DNA of 64,000 nucleotides from Litoribacterium kuwaitense (GTDB lineage: Bacteria > Bacillota > Bacilli > Bacillales > DSM-28697). The notes beneath the pieces were generated by a model, which saw only the letters and a list, made by a program, of their open reading frames with translations, did no database searches and was not told the DNA's origin. Position numbers and translations under genes: made by a program. Below are positions 25,872 through 34,023 of this stretch, one piece after another. The stretch covers positions 16,964 through 80,963 of the forward strand of contig NZ_JAALFC010000010.1 of NCBI RefSeq assembly GCF_011058155.1. Reading direction: 5' to 3'. Positions within the stretch are counted from its first letter, which is position 1. Every line of letters begins with the position of its first letter.

Positions 25872-26960
25872 TTACGCCCTTTCCGCCAGCAAAGGTTCTG
25901 CTTCAGACGTATCCATACTCTGAACCGGCTTATTCATAACACGACCCCCTTCGCGGTCAAAGAAATACAAACGCTCTTCTGGGACATAGACTTGCACATG
26001 CGATTCCATATGCATGGGCGCTAAAAATGCTTTCACAAAGAAGACCGACTGACCACATTTCAACTGATAGATGGTTTCACTTCCGAGTGGCTCAACAGTG
26101 ATCACTTCACAGTTTAAAGTGATCGTGTTCGTCGCATGCTCATCCTGTTCAAGTGATGCATGCTCTGGACGAAAGCCAACAAAAGATGTTTTTTTAGGAA
26201 CATCAGACATCCCAAACACCATTTCCTCTAATGGAAAAATGTTCATTGCTGGTGTACCGATAAACTGTGCTGTAAACATGTTTCGCGGCTGATGATACAC
26301 TTTCATCGGCGTATCCGCTTGTTGAATTTCACCTTGATCTAAAATGACGATCTCGTCGCCCATTGACATTGCTTCGACTTGGTCATGAGTGACATACACA
26401 AACGTCGTGCCGAGACGTTTGTGTAATTGAATGAGCTCCGTGCGCATCTGTGAACGAAGTTTTGCGTCCAAGTTTGATAAAGGTTCATCTAAAATAAACA
26501 CAGACGGCTTTTTCACCATTGCCCGTGCGAGCGCGACACGTTGACGCTGTCCGCCCGATAAATATTGTGGCTTTTTGTCGAGATAAGGTGTCAAACCGAC
26601 AATATCACATATATCTGCAATTAAACGCTCACGCTCTTGCTTGGGCACTTTTTTATTCTTTAAGCCAAATTCGATGTTCCCGCGAACCGTCATCGTCGGA
26701 TACAATGCGTAATTTTGAAACACCATGGCAATATCCCTTTTTCCAGGCACCTTATCGTTAACACACGTTCCTCCAATAAAGATATTTCCTGATGTTTGCT
26801 TTTCTAAGCCAGCAATCATTCTGAGCGTTGTTGATTTTCCACATCCAGATGGGCCGACCAGAACGGTAAAAGAACCGTCCTTGATCGTGACATTAATATT
26901 GTTGACGACATTTGCATCTCCAAAGGTCTTCGTGACGTTTTCTAAAATAATCTCAGCCAT
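25872..26960 (-). CDS. ugpC: ABC importer ATPase, UgpC/MsmX-like
   Basis: ATPase of 362 residues. Walker A GPSGCGKSTTLR (about 36-47), Q-loop VFQNYALYPTMTV, signature LSGGQRQRVALARAM, Walker B VFILDEPLSNLD, H-loop VYVTHDQVEAMSM, then a C-terminal MalK-type regulatory/TOBE domain. Many Bacillaceae importers share one MsmX ATPase; here the system has its own. It sits between the second binding protein (30 bases upstream) and the permeases. Confidence 0.85.
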   Translation of the reverse strand: MAEIILENVTKTFGDANVVNNINVTIKDGSFTVLVGPSGCGKSTTLRMIAGLEKQTSGNIFIGGTCVNDKVPGKRDIAMVFQNYALYPTMTVRGNIEFGLKNKKVPKQERERLIADICDIVGLTPYLDKKPQYLSGGQRQRVALARAMVKKPSVFILDEPLSNLDAKLRSQMRTELIQLHKRLGTTFVYVTHDQVEAMSMGDEIVILDQGEIQQADTPMKVYHQPRNMFTAQFIGTPAMNIFPLEEMVFGMSDVPKKTSFVGFRPEHASLEQDEHATNTITLNCEVITVEPLGSETIYQLKCGQSVFFVKAFLAPMHMESHVQVYVPEERLYFFDREGGRVMNKPVQSMDTSEAEPLLAERA

Positions 26961-26990
26961 AGAGCAGCCTCCTTATTGCTGATCGTTGTC

Positions 26991-28316
26991 TTACTTCAGT
27001 AAGCTCGCCGCTGATTCTGCAGCAGCGTTTAATGCTTCTTCCGGAGAAAGATCTTCCAGTACGGTCCGCATCATTTGATCCGCCAGCTCTTTTGAGATTT
27101 CTGGATAAGCCTCGTGCATTGGGCGAGGGCGTGCAAATTCTAACTGGTCAACAGCCACACGGTATTGGGGAATTTCTTCATAGAAAGACTTCATTTCTTC
27201 AGAGTCAACTGCAGACGTACGACTTGGCAAATATCCCGTGTACTGGCTGGCGTAAATCGTTTGCTCCTCCGCCGTCATCCACTTAATGAATTCCCACGCT
27301 GCCTTTTGTTTTTCTTCATCTAAACCTGCTGTCATGACAAGGTTTGCTCCACCAGTAGGCACACCGTAATCGTCGTTCGCTGGCATAAAGGTCGTGTTCA
27401 ACTCAAAGCCTTGCTCATCTGCAATATCGATCAGCTTGGAAAGGTCAGCTGTAGATGAGAAATACATACCCGAGCGGCCATTCGCAAAATCTTGCAGTGC
27501 CTGATCTCCAGATTCATCACCTGTCGGAATTTTCATGTATCCTGCATCGTTCATTTGATTCCAAAATGCTAATGCTTCAACGCCCGGCTCTTCATGGAAC
27601 GTCACTTCAGTTGCGTCTTCATTCATCATTTGTCCGCCGGATTGGGCAATAAATGCTTCATAGAACCAAATGCTAATCGGCATCGTAATCCCGACACGCT
27701 CGTCTTTGACAGTCAGTGCTTTCGCATACGCTTCAAATTCTTCCCACGTTTTCGGACCTGTTGGATCAAGACCATTCTCTTCAAGCAATGTGGCATTTAA
27801 ATATAAAATTGGCGTACTGCGTAAGTATGGTAAGGCGTAGAGGTCGCCATTCACGTAAGAGTTTCCCATCAACCCTTCAATAAAATCATCCATATTGATG
27901 TCTTCGTCGTTTTCTGCAAATGGCGTTAACTTTTCCGTCATGCCGTTTTTAGCAAAGACACCGACAGAAGCGATTTCGTTTTGGGTTACTTCAGGTGCAT
28001 TTCCCGCTGCAAATGCTGCTTGTGTTTTCGCATGCAAGTCAGCATAAGAGCCTTGGTATTCGGCGTTGACGTGAATGCGGTCTTGAGATTCATTAAATTG
28101 TTTTACGAGATTCTGGTTGTTTTCTTGAATTTTGTCTCCCCACGCGTACCAGTAGGTGATTTCGACTTTTTCGTCTGAAGCTTCACCTGAACCTTCATTA
28201 GTGCTTCCCTCTGATGAGGATGATTGAGATTCACTCCCTGCAGATGATCCACATGCGGCTAGAACAAGCACTAATGTCACCATAAGAAAAAGCAAAATGC
28301 CTTGTTGTTTTTTCAT
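26991..28316 (-). CDS. ugpB: Glycerol-3-phosphate-binding lipoprotein, UgpB-like (copy 2)
   Basis: Lipoprotein of 441 residues, family 1 binding protein; lipobox LVLAAC in MKKQQGILLFLMVTLVLVLA followed by AC. UgpB-type landmarks: FNESQDRIHVNAEYQGSY and AAFAAGNAPEVTQ near the N-terminus, RSTPILYLNATLLEENGLDP, the binding-site region YGVPTGGANLVMTAG, and YTGYLPSRTSAV. It is a close paralogue of the gene just upstream (most of the mature sequence is identical), clearly a tandem duplication. GGAGGAC precedes the ATG, and its own PhoP-like repeats and promoter lie before it. Known UgpB binds sn-glycerol-3-phosphate or glycerophosphodiesters; a sugar ligand cannot be excluded. Confidence 0.82.
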   Translation of the reverse strand: MKKQQGILLFLMVTLVLVLAACGSSAGSESQSSSSEGSTNEGSGEASDEKVEITYWYAWGDKIQENNQNLVKQFNESQDRIHVNAEYQGSYADLHAKTQAAFAAGNAPEVTQNEIASVGVFAKNGMTEKLTPFAENDEDINMDDFIEGLMGNSYVNGDLYALPYLRSTPILYLNATLLEENGLDPTGPKTWEEFEAYAKALTVKDERVGITMPISIWFYEAFIAQSGGQMMNEDATEVTFHEEPGVEALAFWNQMNDAGYMKIPTGDESGDQALQDFANGRSGMYFSSTADLSKLIDIADEQGFELNTTFMPANDDYGVPTGGANLVMTAGLDEEKQKAAWEFIKWMTAEEQTIYASQYTGYLPSRTSAVDSEEMKSFYEEIPQYRVAVDQLEFARPRPMHEAYPEISKELADQMMRTVLEDLSPEEALNAAAESAASLLK

Positions 28317-28373
28317 TCAAATGTCCTCCAATCCGTTTTCAAAAAACTGATATAACATAGCATAAGAGGTTAA

Positions 28374-28412
28374 TGTAAACTGGAGGTTAACATAAAATGA
28401 AGAATATGTATA
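28374..28412 (-). promoter_or_regulatory. Weaker PhoP-box-like array before ugpB copy 2
   Basis: On the minus strand four hexamers in 11-base phase: TATACA, TTCATT, TTAACC and TTTACA. They match the Bacillus PhoP repeat TT(A/T/C)A(C/T)A at about 5, 4-5, 5 and 6 of 6 positions. The AT-rich setting makes chance matches likelier than for the upstream array. Confidence 0.4.
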
Positions 28413-28456
28413 AATGGTAAATTATTTATAATATACCTTAATATCTATATAAATGA

Positions 28457-28477
28457 AGAGCGGCCTTTTGCCGCCCT
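28457..28477 (-). terminator. Weak hairpin between the two ugpB copies
   Basis: GCGGC/GCCGC-type stem with a CTTTT loop about 15 bases after the first ugpB stop; followed by TTCATTTATAT on the minus strand. It may only attenuate read-through. Confidence 0.4.
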
Positions 28478-28491
28478 TGCCAACTAATCGT

Positions 28492-29808
28492 CTACTTCAA
28501 TAACTTACTAGCCTTATCAGCAGCCGTGTTGAGCGCATCTTCTGGAGACACATCTTCAATGATCGTGCGCAAAATTTCATCCCGAAGAACCTTTGTAATT
28601 TCAGGATACGCTTCTGCCATCGGACGTGGGCGTGCATATTCTAGCTGGTCAACGGCGACACGGTACTGTGGCGTTTTTTCATATAATGCCTTCATTTTTT
28701 CTGACTCGACTGCCGATGTACGGCTCGGTAAATAGCCTGTGTATTCACTCGCATAAGCCGTTTGCTCTGTTGAAGTCATCCATTTAATAAATTCCCAAGC
28801 CGCCTCTTGCTTTTCTGCATCTAAGCCTGCTGTCATGACAAGGTTGGCTCCCCCTGTCGGCACACCATAATCATCATTGGCTGGCATAAATGTCGTATTT
28901 ACTTCAAAGCCTTTTTCATCCGCAATCGAAAGGACATTTGACAAGCCAGCCGTCGATGTTAAATACATGCCAGAGCGACCGTTTACAAAGTCTTGCATCG
29001 CTTGATCCCCTGCTTCATCACCTGTTGGAACCTTCATATAACCAGCTTGCTCAAGTTCTTTCCAAAAGGTAACTGCCTCTACGCCTGGTTCTTCTTGGAA
29101 CGTCACTTCCGTTCCTTCATCATTCATCGTCTGTCCACCTGATTGCGCGACAAACGCTTCGAAGAACCAAATGTCAATTGGCATCGTGATTCCGACGCGT
29201 TCTTCCTCGACAGTTAATGCTTGCGCATATTCTTCAAATTCTGCCCACGTTTTCGGTCCGGCTGGATCGAGACCATTTTCTTCGAGCATTGACGCATTTA
29301 AATAAAGGATTGGTGTGCTTCGTAAATATGGCAGGGCGTATAGATCGCCATTGACGTAAGAGTTCCCCATCAGCCCTTCAATAAAGTCGTCCATATCGAT
29401 GTCATCTTGTTCAACAAAAGGTGTTAAGCTTTCCGTCATCCCATTATTAGCAAATACACCGACAGAAGCGATCTCGTTTTGCGTCACTTCAGGCGCATTG
29501 CCAGCAGCAAAGGCGGCTTGTGTTTTGGCGTGCAAATCATCATACGTACCTTGATATTCTGCCGTAACGTGAATACGATCTTGAGATTCGTTGAACATTT
29601 TTACAAGGTTTTCATTGTTTTCTTGAATCTTGTCGCCCCACGCGTACCAGTATGTAATGTTGATCTTGTCTGTGCTGCCTTCTTCATTAACGTTCTCATC
29701 GGCCGAGCCTGATTCACTTCCCGATGCCTGCTGCGCTGATCCACATGCGCTTAACACCATTAAAACTGTCATCATAAGGAAAGTAAGTGCTGTGAGCTTT
29801 TGTCTCAT
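28492..29808 (-). CDS. ugpB: Glycerol-3-phosphate-binding lipoprotein, UgpB-like (copy 1)
   Basis: Lipoprotein of 438 residues. The start is ATG 29808, with AAGGGGG seven bases upstream; a longer in-frame extension would run across the PhoP-box array. Signal peptide MRQKLTALTFLMMTVLMVLS plus lipobox LSAC. The mature part is nearly the same as copy 2 (FNESQDRIHVTAEYQGTYDD, YGVPTGGANLVMTAG). The differences cluster in the Ser/Gly/Glu linker after the lipid anchor and in surface helices. First gene of the operon and directly behind the strongest PhoP-box array. The two copies may differ in affinity or ligand. Confidence 0.83.
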   Translation of the reverse strand: MRQKLTALTFLMMTVLMVLSACGSAQQASGSESGSADENVNEEGSTDKINITYWYAWGDKIQENNENLVKMFNESQDRIHVTAEYQGTYDDLHAKTQAAFAAGNAPEVTQNEIASVGVFANNGMTESLTPFVEQDDIDMDDFIEGLMGNSYVNGDLYALPYLRSTPILYLNASMLEENGLDPAGPKTWAEFEEYAQALTVEEERVGITMPIDIWFFEAFVAQSGGQTMNDEGTEVTFQEEPGVEAVTFWKELEQAGYMKVPTGDEAGDQAMQDFVNGRSGMYLTSTAGLSNVLSIADEKGFEVNTTFMPANDDYGVPTGGANLVMTAGLDAEKQEAAWEFIKWMTSTEQTAYASEYTGYLPSRTSAVESEKMKALYEKTPQYRVAVDQLEYARPRPMAEAYPEITKVLRDEILRTIIEDVSPEDALNTAADKASKLLK

Positions 29809-29871
29809 GTGATTTCCCCCTTGTTGAATAAGATGGATTAAAAACCAACTAATTCCACAATACACACTGAT

Positions 29872-29921
29872 TGTTAATGTTTGGTAAACCACACGTATAC
29901 GTTTGATACAGATTTTGTAAA
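29872..29921 (-). promoter_or_regulatory. PhoP (Pho-box) repeat array before the ugp operon
   Basis: On the minus strand five hexamers, TTTACA, TGTATC, TATACG, TTTACC and TTAACA, each separated by exactly five bases (11-base period). This is the architecture of B. subtilis PhoP-binding sites (TT(A/T/C)A(C/T)A repeats with 11-base phasing). It ends 63 bases before the ugpB start. It predicts activation by phosphate starvation. Confidence 0.65.
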
Positions 29922-29958
29922 TCTCTTAAACACAAGAATCTTCACTTCAAAATGTCTT

Positions 29959-29988
29959 TAAAAAAGCCTGTGCACAAAGGCACAAGCT
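29959..29988 (-). terminator. Terminator upstream of the ugp promoter
   Basis: Nine-base arms AGCCTGTGC/GCACAAGCT with one mismatch and six T on the minus strand. It would stop transcription from the ArsR-DUF2087 gene before it enters the ugp operon. Confidence 0.7.
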
Positions 29989-30377
29989 AAAGTTTACGTA
30001 AGAGGCAAAGGGAAAATTGTCAAATAATCAAAAATGATCAGGGAGGTGTGTCGATTGACCATTGAACGGAAAGGAAAGCGAGGGTGACTGGCGAGCAATC
30101 TGGCGAAGATATCTTGCTTTCGTCACCTGACGATGACACAGCCTGTTGACAATAGCTTTGACCCGTTGTTGCTTAGCTTGCCCGCCCTGAAGTTCCATTC
30201 GAGTCTTCGCTCGCCTCTTAAGCTGACAATGATTGAGGTGACGAAACGGACAAAAAGTGAAAAAATGAGCCACGTTGTCTGCCCTCTGTTACGTTCGTCA
30301 CCTGCAGATGACAATCATTTGGGAGATCTCATTTTTCACGACCAATGTTGGTTTCCTAATGAAAGCCAACAACACAT
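29989..30377. other. Intergenic region with an inverted repeat copy
   Basis: About 390 bases between the ArsR-DUF2087 gene and the ugp operon. It contains copy E of the degenerate intergenic repeat and no credible gene. Confidence 0.45.
30137..30217 (-). repeat. Degenerate intergenic repeat, copy E (inverted)
   Basis: Read on the minus strand it begins GGCGAGCGAAGACTCGAATG, continues GGAACTTCAGGGCGGGCAAG and ends AAAGCTATTGTCAACAGGCTG minus the last base, aligning end to end with copy A at 41092 with internal gaps. Confidence 0.5.
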
Positions 30378-30968
30378 TTAGCTTAAGTGCTGCCAAGATT
30401 CCCACATTTCTTTTGGGTTCATTTCATACACGCCCGCTGCGCGATACATAAATCCGTGCATGATAAATTCACGACGAACGGTGGCTACGTCTTCATAATA
30501 TTGACGAATAAATCCATTCAGCTCTACTTCTGTATATTTCTTGTCTTTCTCTAGCTTTGCAACAAGCGCCTCCAAGACGATCAGCTTTTTCTTTAACTGT
30601 GCCGGTAGGCGTGTTAAAGCGCCATCCTGAAAAAAAGCATCGAGGACGCGTTGTCGGAAAAGATTCTCTGAATCTGTCATTTTTTCTTCGACTCCTTTTT
30701 CCAGCATTGTTAGTAACGCCTTAGATGATCGTTCAAGCACAGTAGCATTTACGTAGTAAAAAGCCGTATTCTTCTCTCTTCTTTCATAGATTAAGCTAGC
30801 TTGTTTTAACTTTCCGATGTGATGCGTAATCGTCGCAGGCGTCACCGCTAACGTTTGCGCCAACGCTTGACCACTCATCGGCTGGCGTGAAGACAACAGC
30901 ATAAGAATTCGTATGCGATTATGGTCAGCAAGCGCTTTATGAAAAGACACCAATTTTTCAAGCTGCAT
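30378..30968 (-). CDS. ArsR-type transcription regulator with C-terminal DUF2087
   Basis: Two-domain protein of 196 residues. Residues 1-90 form a winged-helix ArsR domain (HKALADHNRIRILMLLSSRQ, recognition helix region TPATITHHIGKLKQASLI). Residues about 120-190 match DUF2087 (RLPAQLKKKLIVLEALVAKL, YYEDVATVRREFIMHGFM). The start at 30968 has GGAGGG seven bases upstream. No cysteine pair for metal sensing is visible, so the signal is unknown. It is divergent from a ferritin-like/cupin gene; a palindrome lies just upstream. Autoregulation and control of the neighbour are inferences. Confidence 0.85.
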   Translation of the reverse strand: MQLEKLVSFHKALADHNRIRILMLLSSRQPMSGQALAQTLAVTPATITHHIGKLKQASLIYERREKNTAFYYVNATVLERSSKALLTMLEKGVEEKMTDSENLFRQRVLDAFFQDGALTRLPAQLKKKLIVLEALVAKLEKDKKYTEVELNGFIRQYYEDVATVRREFIMHGFMYRAAGVYEMNPKEMWESWQHLS

Positions 30969-30996
30969 AGACAACCCTCCAACTAATTTAACGATC

Positions 30997-31008
30997 ATCT
31001 AATTAGAT
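30997..31008. promoter_or_regulatory. Palindromic operator candidate before the ArsR-DUF2087 gene
   Basis: Perfect 12-base palindrome ATCTAATTAGAT, flanked by TAAC and GTTA that extend the symmetry with a small gap. It lies 29 bases upstream of the regulator start, a common place for an ArsR-family operator. Confidence 0.5.
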
Positions 31009-31153
31009 AGTTATTAAATTAAATGACAATCTATAAATTGTCAACCCTCTTAAAAAAGAGCATCGGTTTGAAGCTACGCTGTATATGGTGCAGTAGCAAC
31101 ATCGCCCAACGTGCATACGCTATATAGATATTTTAATGAAGGGAGCGAGTTTC

Positions 31154-32041
31154 ATGTATCAACATCCTTACACCTATGCGTATCCGTACTCCTTGACTTC
31201 ACCTACCTATCAAGTGAGGGATTTGTCTTCCGAAGCAGATGCCATCCTTGAAGGAATAAAAGAAAAAGCACAAATCATTGATTTACACGAGCGGCTGGCT
31301 GAATGTGCACCAACAGAGCAACTAAAAAAAGATATGCTGACTGCAGCAGAAGTTGAAAAAGAGCAGCTTACACAGTTAAAGCACTTCTACACGTCCCAAA
31401 CGAGAACACAGCCTTCCTATGAGGTTGAACCAATCAATTTTTCAGACTATCGGGAGGGATTGGAAAAAGGATATGAAGCCGCCATAAATGGGTACAACAC
31501 TTTTTTTGATCGATCGCTTACGCATCAGCATTCACCGATTCGTAATGTCCTTGCGAGAGCCTGTCATGACGAAATGGCACACGCTCAGCGATTTTTCTAT
31601 TTATCATCTCAAGAAAAGAACAACATGCAACGCAAAGATTACGGAGGTAAGCCTTACGTTGTAGATATTGAAGAGGCGACAAAACAAAACAAAACGTTTC
31701 GGACCGCGTTATGGACAGGTGACCATTTACAAGTAACGTTAATGAGTATTCCTGTCGGAGAAGACATTGGCCTTGAAATCCATCCAAATGTAGATCAATT
31801 TTTGCGGATTGGACAAGGGCAAGGGCTTGTGCAGATGGGGGATCTCAAAGAGCAGCTCACGTTCGAGAGAAAGGTTTATGATGATTATGCCATTATGATT
31901 CCGGCGGGAAAGTGGCATAACTTGACCAATACGGGGAGAAAGCCCTTAAAACTGTACTCGATCTATGCTCCGCCTGAACATCCTTTTGGAACAGTCCACC
32001 GAACAAAAGCTGATGCCATTGCCGCGGAAGCGAATGAATAA
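31154..32041 (+). CDS. Ferritin-like domain fused to a cupin domain
   Basis: Protein of 295 residues. It opens with a Tyr/Pro-rich tail (MYQHPYTYAYPYSLTSPTY) typical of Bacillus spore-coat-associated ferritin-like proteins. Residues about 25-165 are predicted helical with carboxylate/histidine positions of a di-iron bundle (EGIKEKAQIIDLHERL, AAEVEKEQL, HDEMAHAQRFFYL). Residues about 170-290 form a cupin: EATKQNKTFRTALWTGDHLQ, IGLEIHPNVDQFLRIGQGQG, MIPAGKWHNLTNTG. The start at 31154 has GGGAG eight bases upstream. The cupin part alone is a known small protein in Bacillus; the fusion to a ferritin-like domain is unusual. Function unknown; oxidation or metal-handling chemistry is a guess. Confidence 0.75.
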   Translation: MYQHPYTYAYPYSLTSPTYQVRDLSSEADAILEGIKEKAQIIDLHERLAECAPTEQLKKDMLTAAEVEKEQLTQLKHFYTSQTRTQPSYEVEPINFSDYREGLEKGYEAAINGYNTFFDRSLTHQHSPIRNVLARACHDEMAHAQRFFYLSSQEKNNMQRKDYGGKPYVVDIEEATKQNKTFRTALWTGDHLQVTLMSIPVGEDIGLEIHPNVDQFLRIGQGQGLVQMGDLKEQLTFERKVYDDYAIMIPAGKWHNLTNTGRKPLKLYSIYAPPEHPFGTVHRTKADAIAAEANE

Positions 32042-32112
32042 GACGGCAACGACGAAATAAAGACAGGATGCATATCGATTTATTTGTATCCTTTTTTAAT
32101 GCCTGCCTAAAG

Positions 32113-32142
32113 AACTCCCTCCGCATCATTTTGGAGGGAGCT
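32113..32142 (-). terminator. Hairpin between convergent genes
   Basis: Perfect 8-bp stem CTCCCTCC/GGAGGGAG with ten-base loop; on the minus strand it is followed by TTCTTT. It serves the proline iminopeptidase end of the peptide operon. Confidence 0.6.
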
Positions 32143-32212
32143 AAATGAGACAAAGGTCACTCACTCGCCGTTCTATTTGAATATTCAGGTGATCATTTAC
32201 GCCTAAAGCCGC

Positions 32213-33058
32213 TTACGTTTCTGTCGTAGACACGTCGGATAAAAATGCGCGTACTGTTTTTAAGTAGGATTCTTTTTCTTCAACTTGAGGGGAATGTCCG
32301 CTATTTTCAAAGATGACAAGCTTTCCATTTGGAACATGCTTCGCAATATCTTCAGAGCAAACAACGGGCGTAATCCAATCATGCCGTCCAACTGTAATTA
32401 ACATCGGCTGACGAATCTCGGACAGCTGATCAATGACATTATAGCTTTTTTTATTGACATGAAACGCATAATTGTGGGTTTCATAATGATAATAAATGTC
32501 ATTGACTTTAGCTTCGGCCTGCTCTTCATCAAAATCAACTGTATATAATGGAAGAATCGCGCGATACATCTCCTTGAATTCCTCATTTGACTTAACTTGA
32601 CCACCAAACAACCGATCTAACATTTCTTGCGTAATCCCAGGAAGTTGACTATCCATCGCCTTTTGCATGCTTAAATCATTGTAATCATTGCTAGGCGCTG
32701 TATCTCGCAACATGACAGACCGTACACGCTGTGGATAACGGGTCACATATTCCAATGTTAAAAAGCCACCGTAAGAACCACCAAGCATATGAACTGTTTC
32801 ATAACCTAAGAACGCACGTAAGGCATCGATATCCGCAGTCCATTGTTCATGTGTATATGGAGGAACATCAGCCGATCTGCCTGAGCCGCGCATATCCAGA
32901 AAAATGAGGCGATACTCGTCACCTAACGCAGAAAAGCTATGAACGTCTCCCCGACAGTCGCTCATTCCTGGGCCACCATGAATAAAAAAGATCGGTTCTC
33001 CTTCTTCTTTCCCATGTAATTCATAATATATGCTGCATCCATTCAATGTTGTAAACAT
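32213..33058 (-). CDS. Proline iminopeptidase-family alpha/beta hydrolase
   Basis: Cytosolic serine peptidase of 281 residues (S33 family), which usually releases N-terminal proline from short peptides. Oxyanion-hole motif FFIHGGPGMSDCRGD (about 24-38), RGSGRS, nucleophile elbow MLGGSYGGFLTLEY, a helical cap, then the acid in VGRHDWITP and the histidine in FENSGHSPQVEE. GGAGG lies nine bases before the ATG. It is the terminal gene of a seven-gene peptide uptake operon, 58 bases after OppC, so it likely degrades the imported peptides. Confidence 0.9.
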   Translation of the reverse strand: MFTTLNGCSIYYELHGKEEGEPIFFIHGGPGMSDCRGDVHSFSALGDEYRLIFLDMRGSGRSADVPPYTHEQWTADIDALRAFLGYETVHMLGGSYGGFLTLEYVTRYPQRVRSVMLRDTAPSNDYNDLSMQKAMDSQLPGITQEMLDRLFGGQVKSNEEFKEMYRAILPLYTVDFDEEQAEAKVNDIYYHYETHNYAFHVNKKSYNVIDQLSEIRQPMLITVGRHDWITPVVCSEDIAKHVPNGKLVIFENSGHSPQVEEKESYLKTVRAFLSDVSTTET

Positions 33059-33116
33059 CTTGTATATCCTCCATTCTCTTTAAACACCTGGTAAAGCTTC
33101 TTGATGACCGCCTTTT

Positions 33117-34007
33117 CTATTTCTGAATGTGCCGCGGATCAAGCGCATCCCTCATGCCATCCCCTAAGAAGTTGTAAGCGAGCACGACAAGTGTGATCGC
33201 AATACCCGGCAATACGCCAAGAATAGGAGCTGTCCAAATATACGCTTGTGCATCCTGTAGCATATTCCCCCACGTCGCGGTTGGCGGCTGGATTCCAAGA
33301 CCTAAGTAGCTGATCGCACTCTCTGTCAAAATCGCCCAAGCGATACCGAGTGTACTTGCGACGATGATCGAGGGGATCACTTGTGGAACAACGTGCTTCG
33401 TCAACGTCCATAACGGCTTTGCCCCTAAAGCAACGGATGCCTCAACAAATTCCTGCTGCTTCCACTTCAATGTTTCGCCATAGACGACGCGAGCAATTTC
33501 CATCCATGAGGAAAGCGCAATGACAAGCACAACCATGAAAGGTGTTTTCCCTAGAACTGTCAAAGCAACGAGGGCAAAGAAAAAGTTTGGGATCGACATC
33601 ATCGCTTCAGTAAAGCGCATCAGAATGGCTTCAATCCATTTTCCAAAGAACCCGGCAACCGCGCCAATGACACCACCAAGAATGACTGTAAAGACCATCG
33701 CTCCAACACCGACAAGAAGGGTAATTCTTCCCCCGTGCAGCATCCGGCTAAAAACATCCCGCCCAAGATCGTCCGTACCCATCGGATGAGTTGCTGACCA
33801 AGCAGCCAACGTGTTCGTCGGGTCTGTCGCTTCAGGGTCTATCGTCCAGACAAGCGGTCCTAAAAATACGACAAGGTGGATCATGACGAGAAACCATAAG
33901 GAAACGAGGGCAGCTTTATTTTTTTTCAGACGAGCCCAGGCACGCCGATCTTTCGTTTTTTTAGAAGCTGAAGCGACCAAGACTTCACCATTTGCCGCTT
34001 TTGCCAT
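33117..34007 (-). CDS. Di/oligopeptide ABC permease, OppC/DppC type (second system)
   Basis: Membrane protein of 296 residues. Basic cytoplasmic head (about 1-38), first helix about 32-54, external loop with HPMGTDDLGRDVFSRML, five further helices, EAA loop ASVALGAKPLWTLTKHVVP (about 189-207) and C-terminal GDGMRDALDPRH. It follows the OppB-like gene by 16 bases. It pairs with that permease; the N-terminal insert is shorter than in the system at 375, closer to DppC. Confidence 0.92.
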   Translation of the reverse strand: MAKAANGEVLVASASKKTKDRRAWARLKKNKAALVSLWFLVMIHLVVFLGPLVWTIDPEATDPTNTLAAWSATHPMGTDDLGRDVFSRMLHGGRITLLVGVGAMVFTVILGGVIGAVAGFFGKWIEAILMRFTEAMMSIPNFFFALVALTVLGKTPFMVVLVIALSSWMEIARVVYGETLKWKQQEFVEASVALGAKPLWTLTKHVVPQVIPSIIVASTLGIAWAILTESAISYLGLGIQPPTATWGNMLQDAQAYIWTAPILGVLPGIAITLVVLAYNFLGDGMRDALDPRHIQK

Positions 34008-34023
34008 ACGACGCCCTCCTTTC

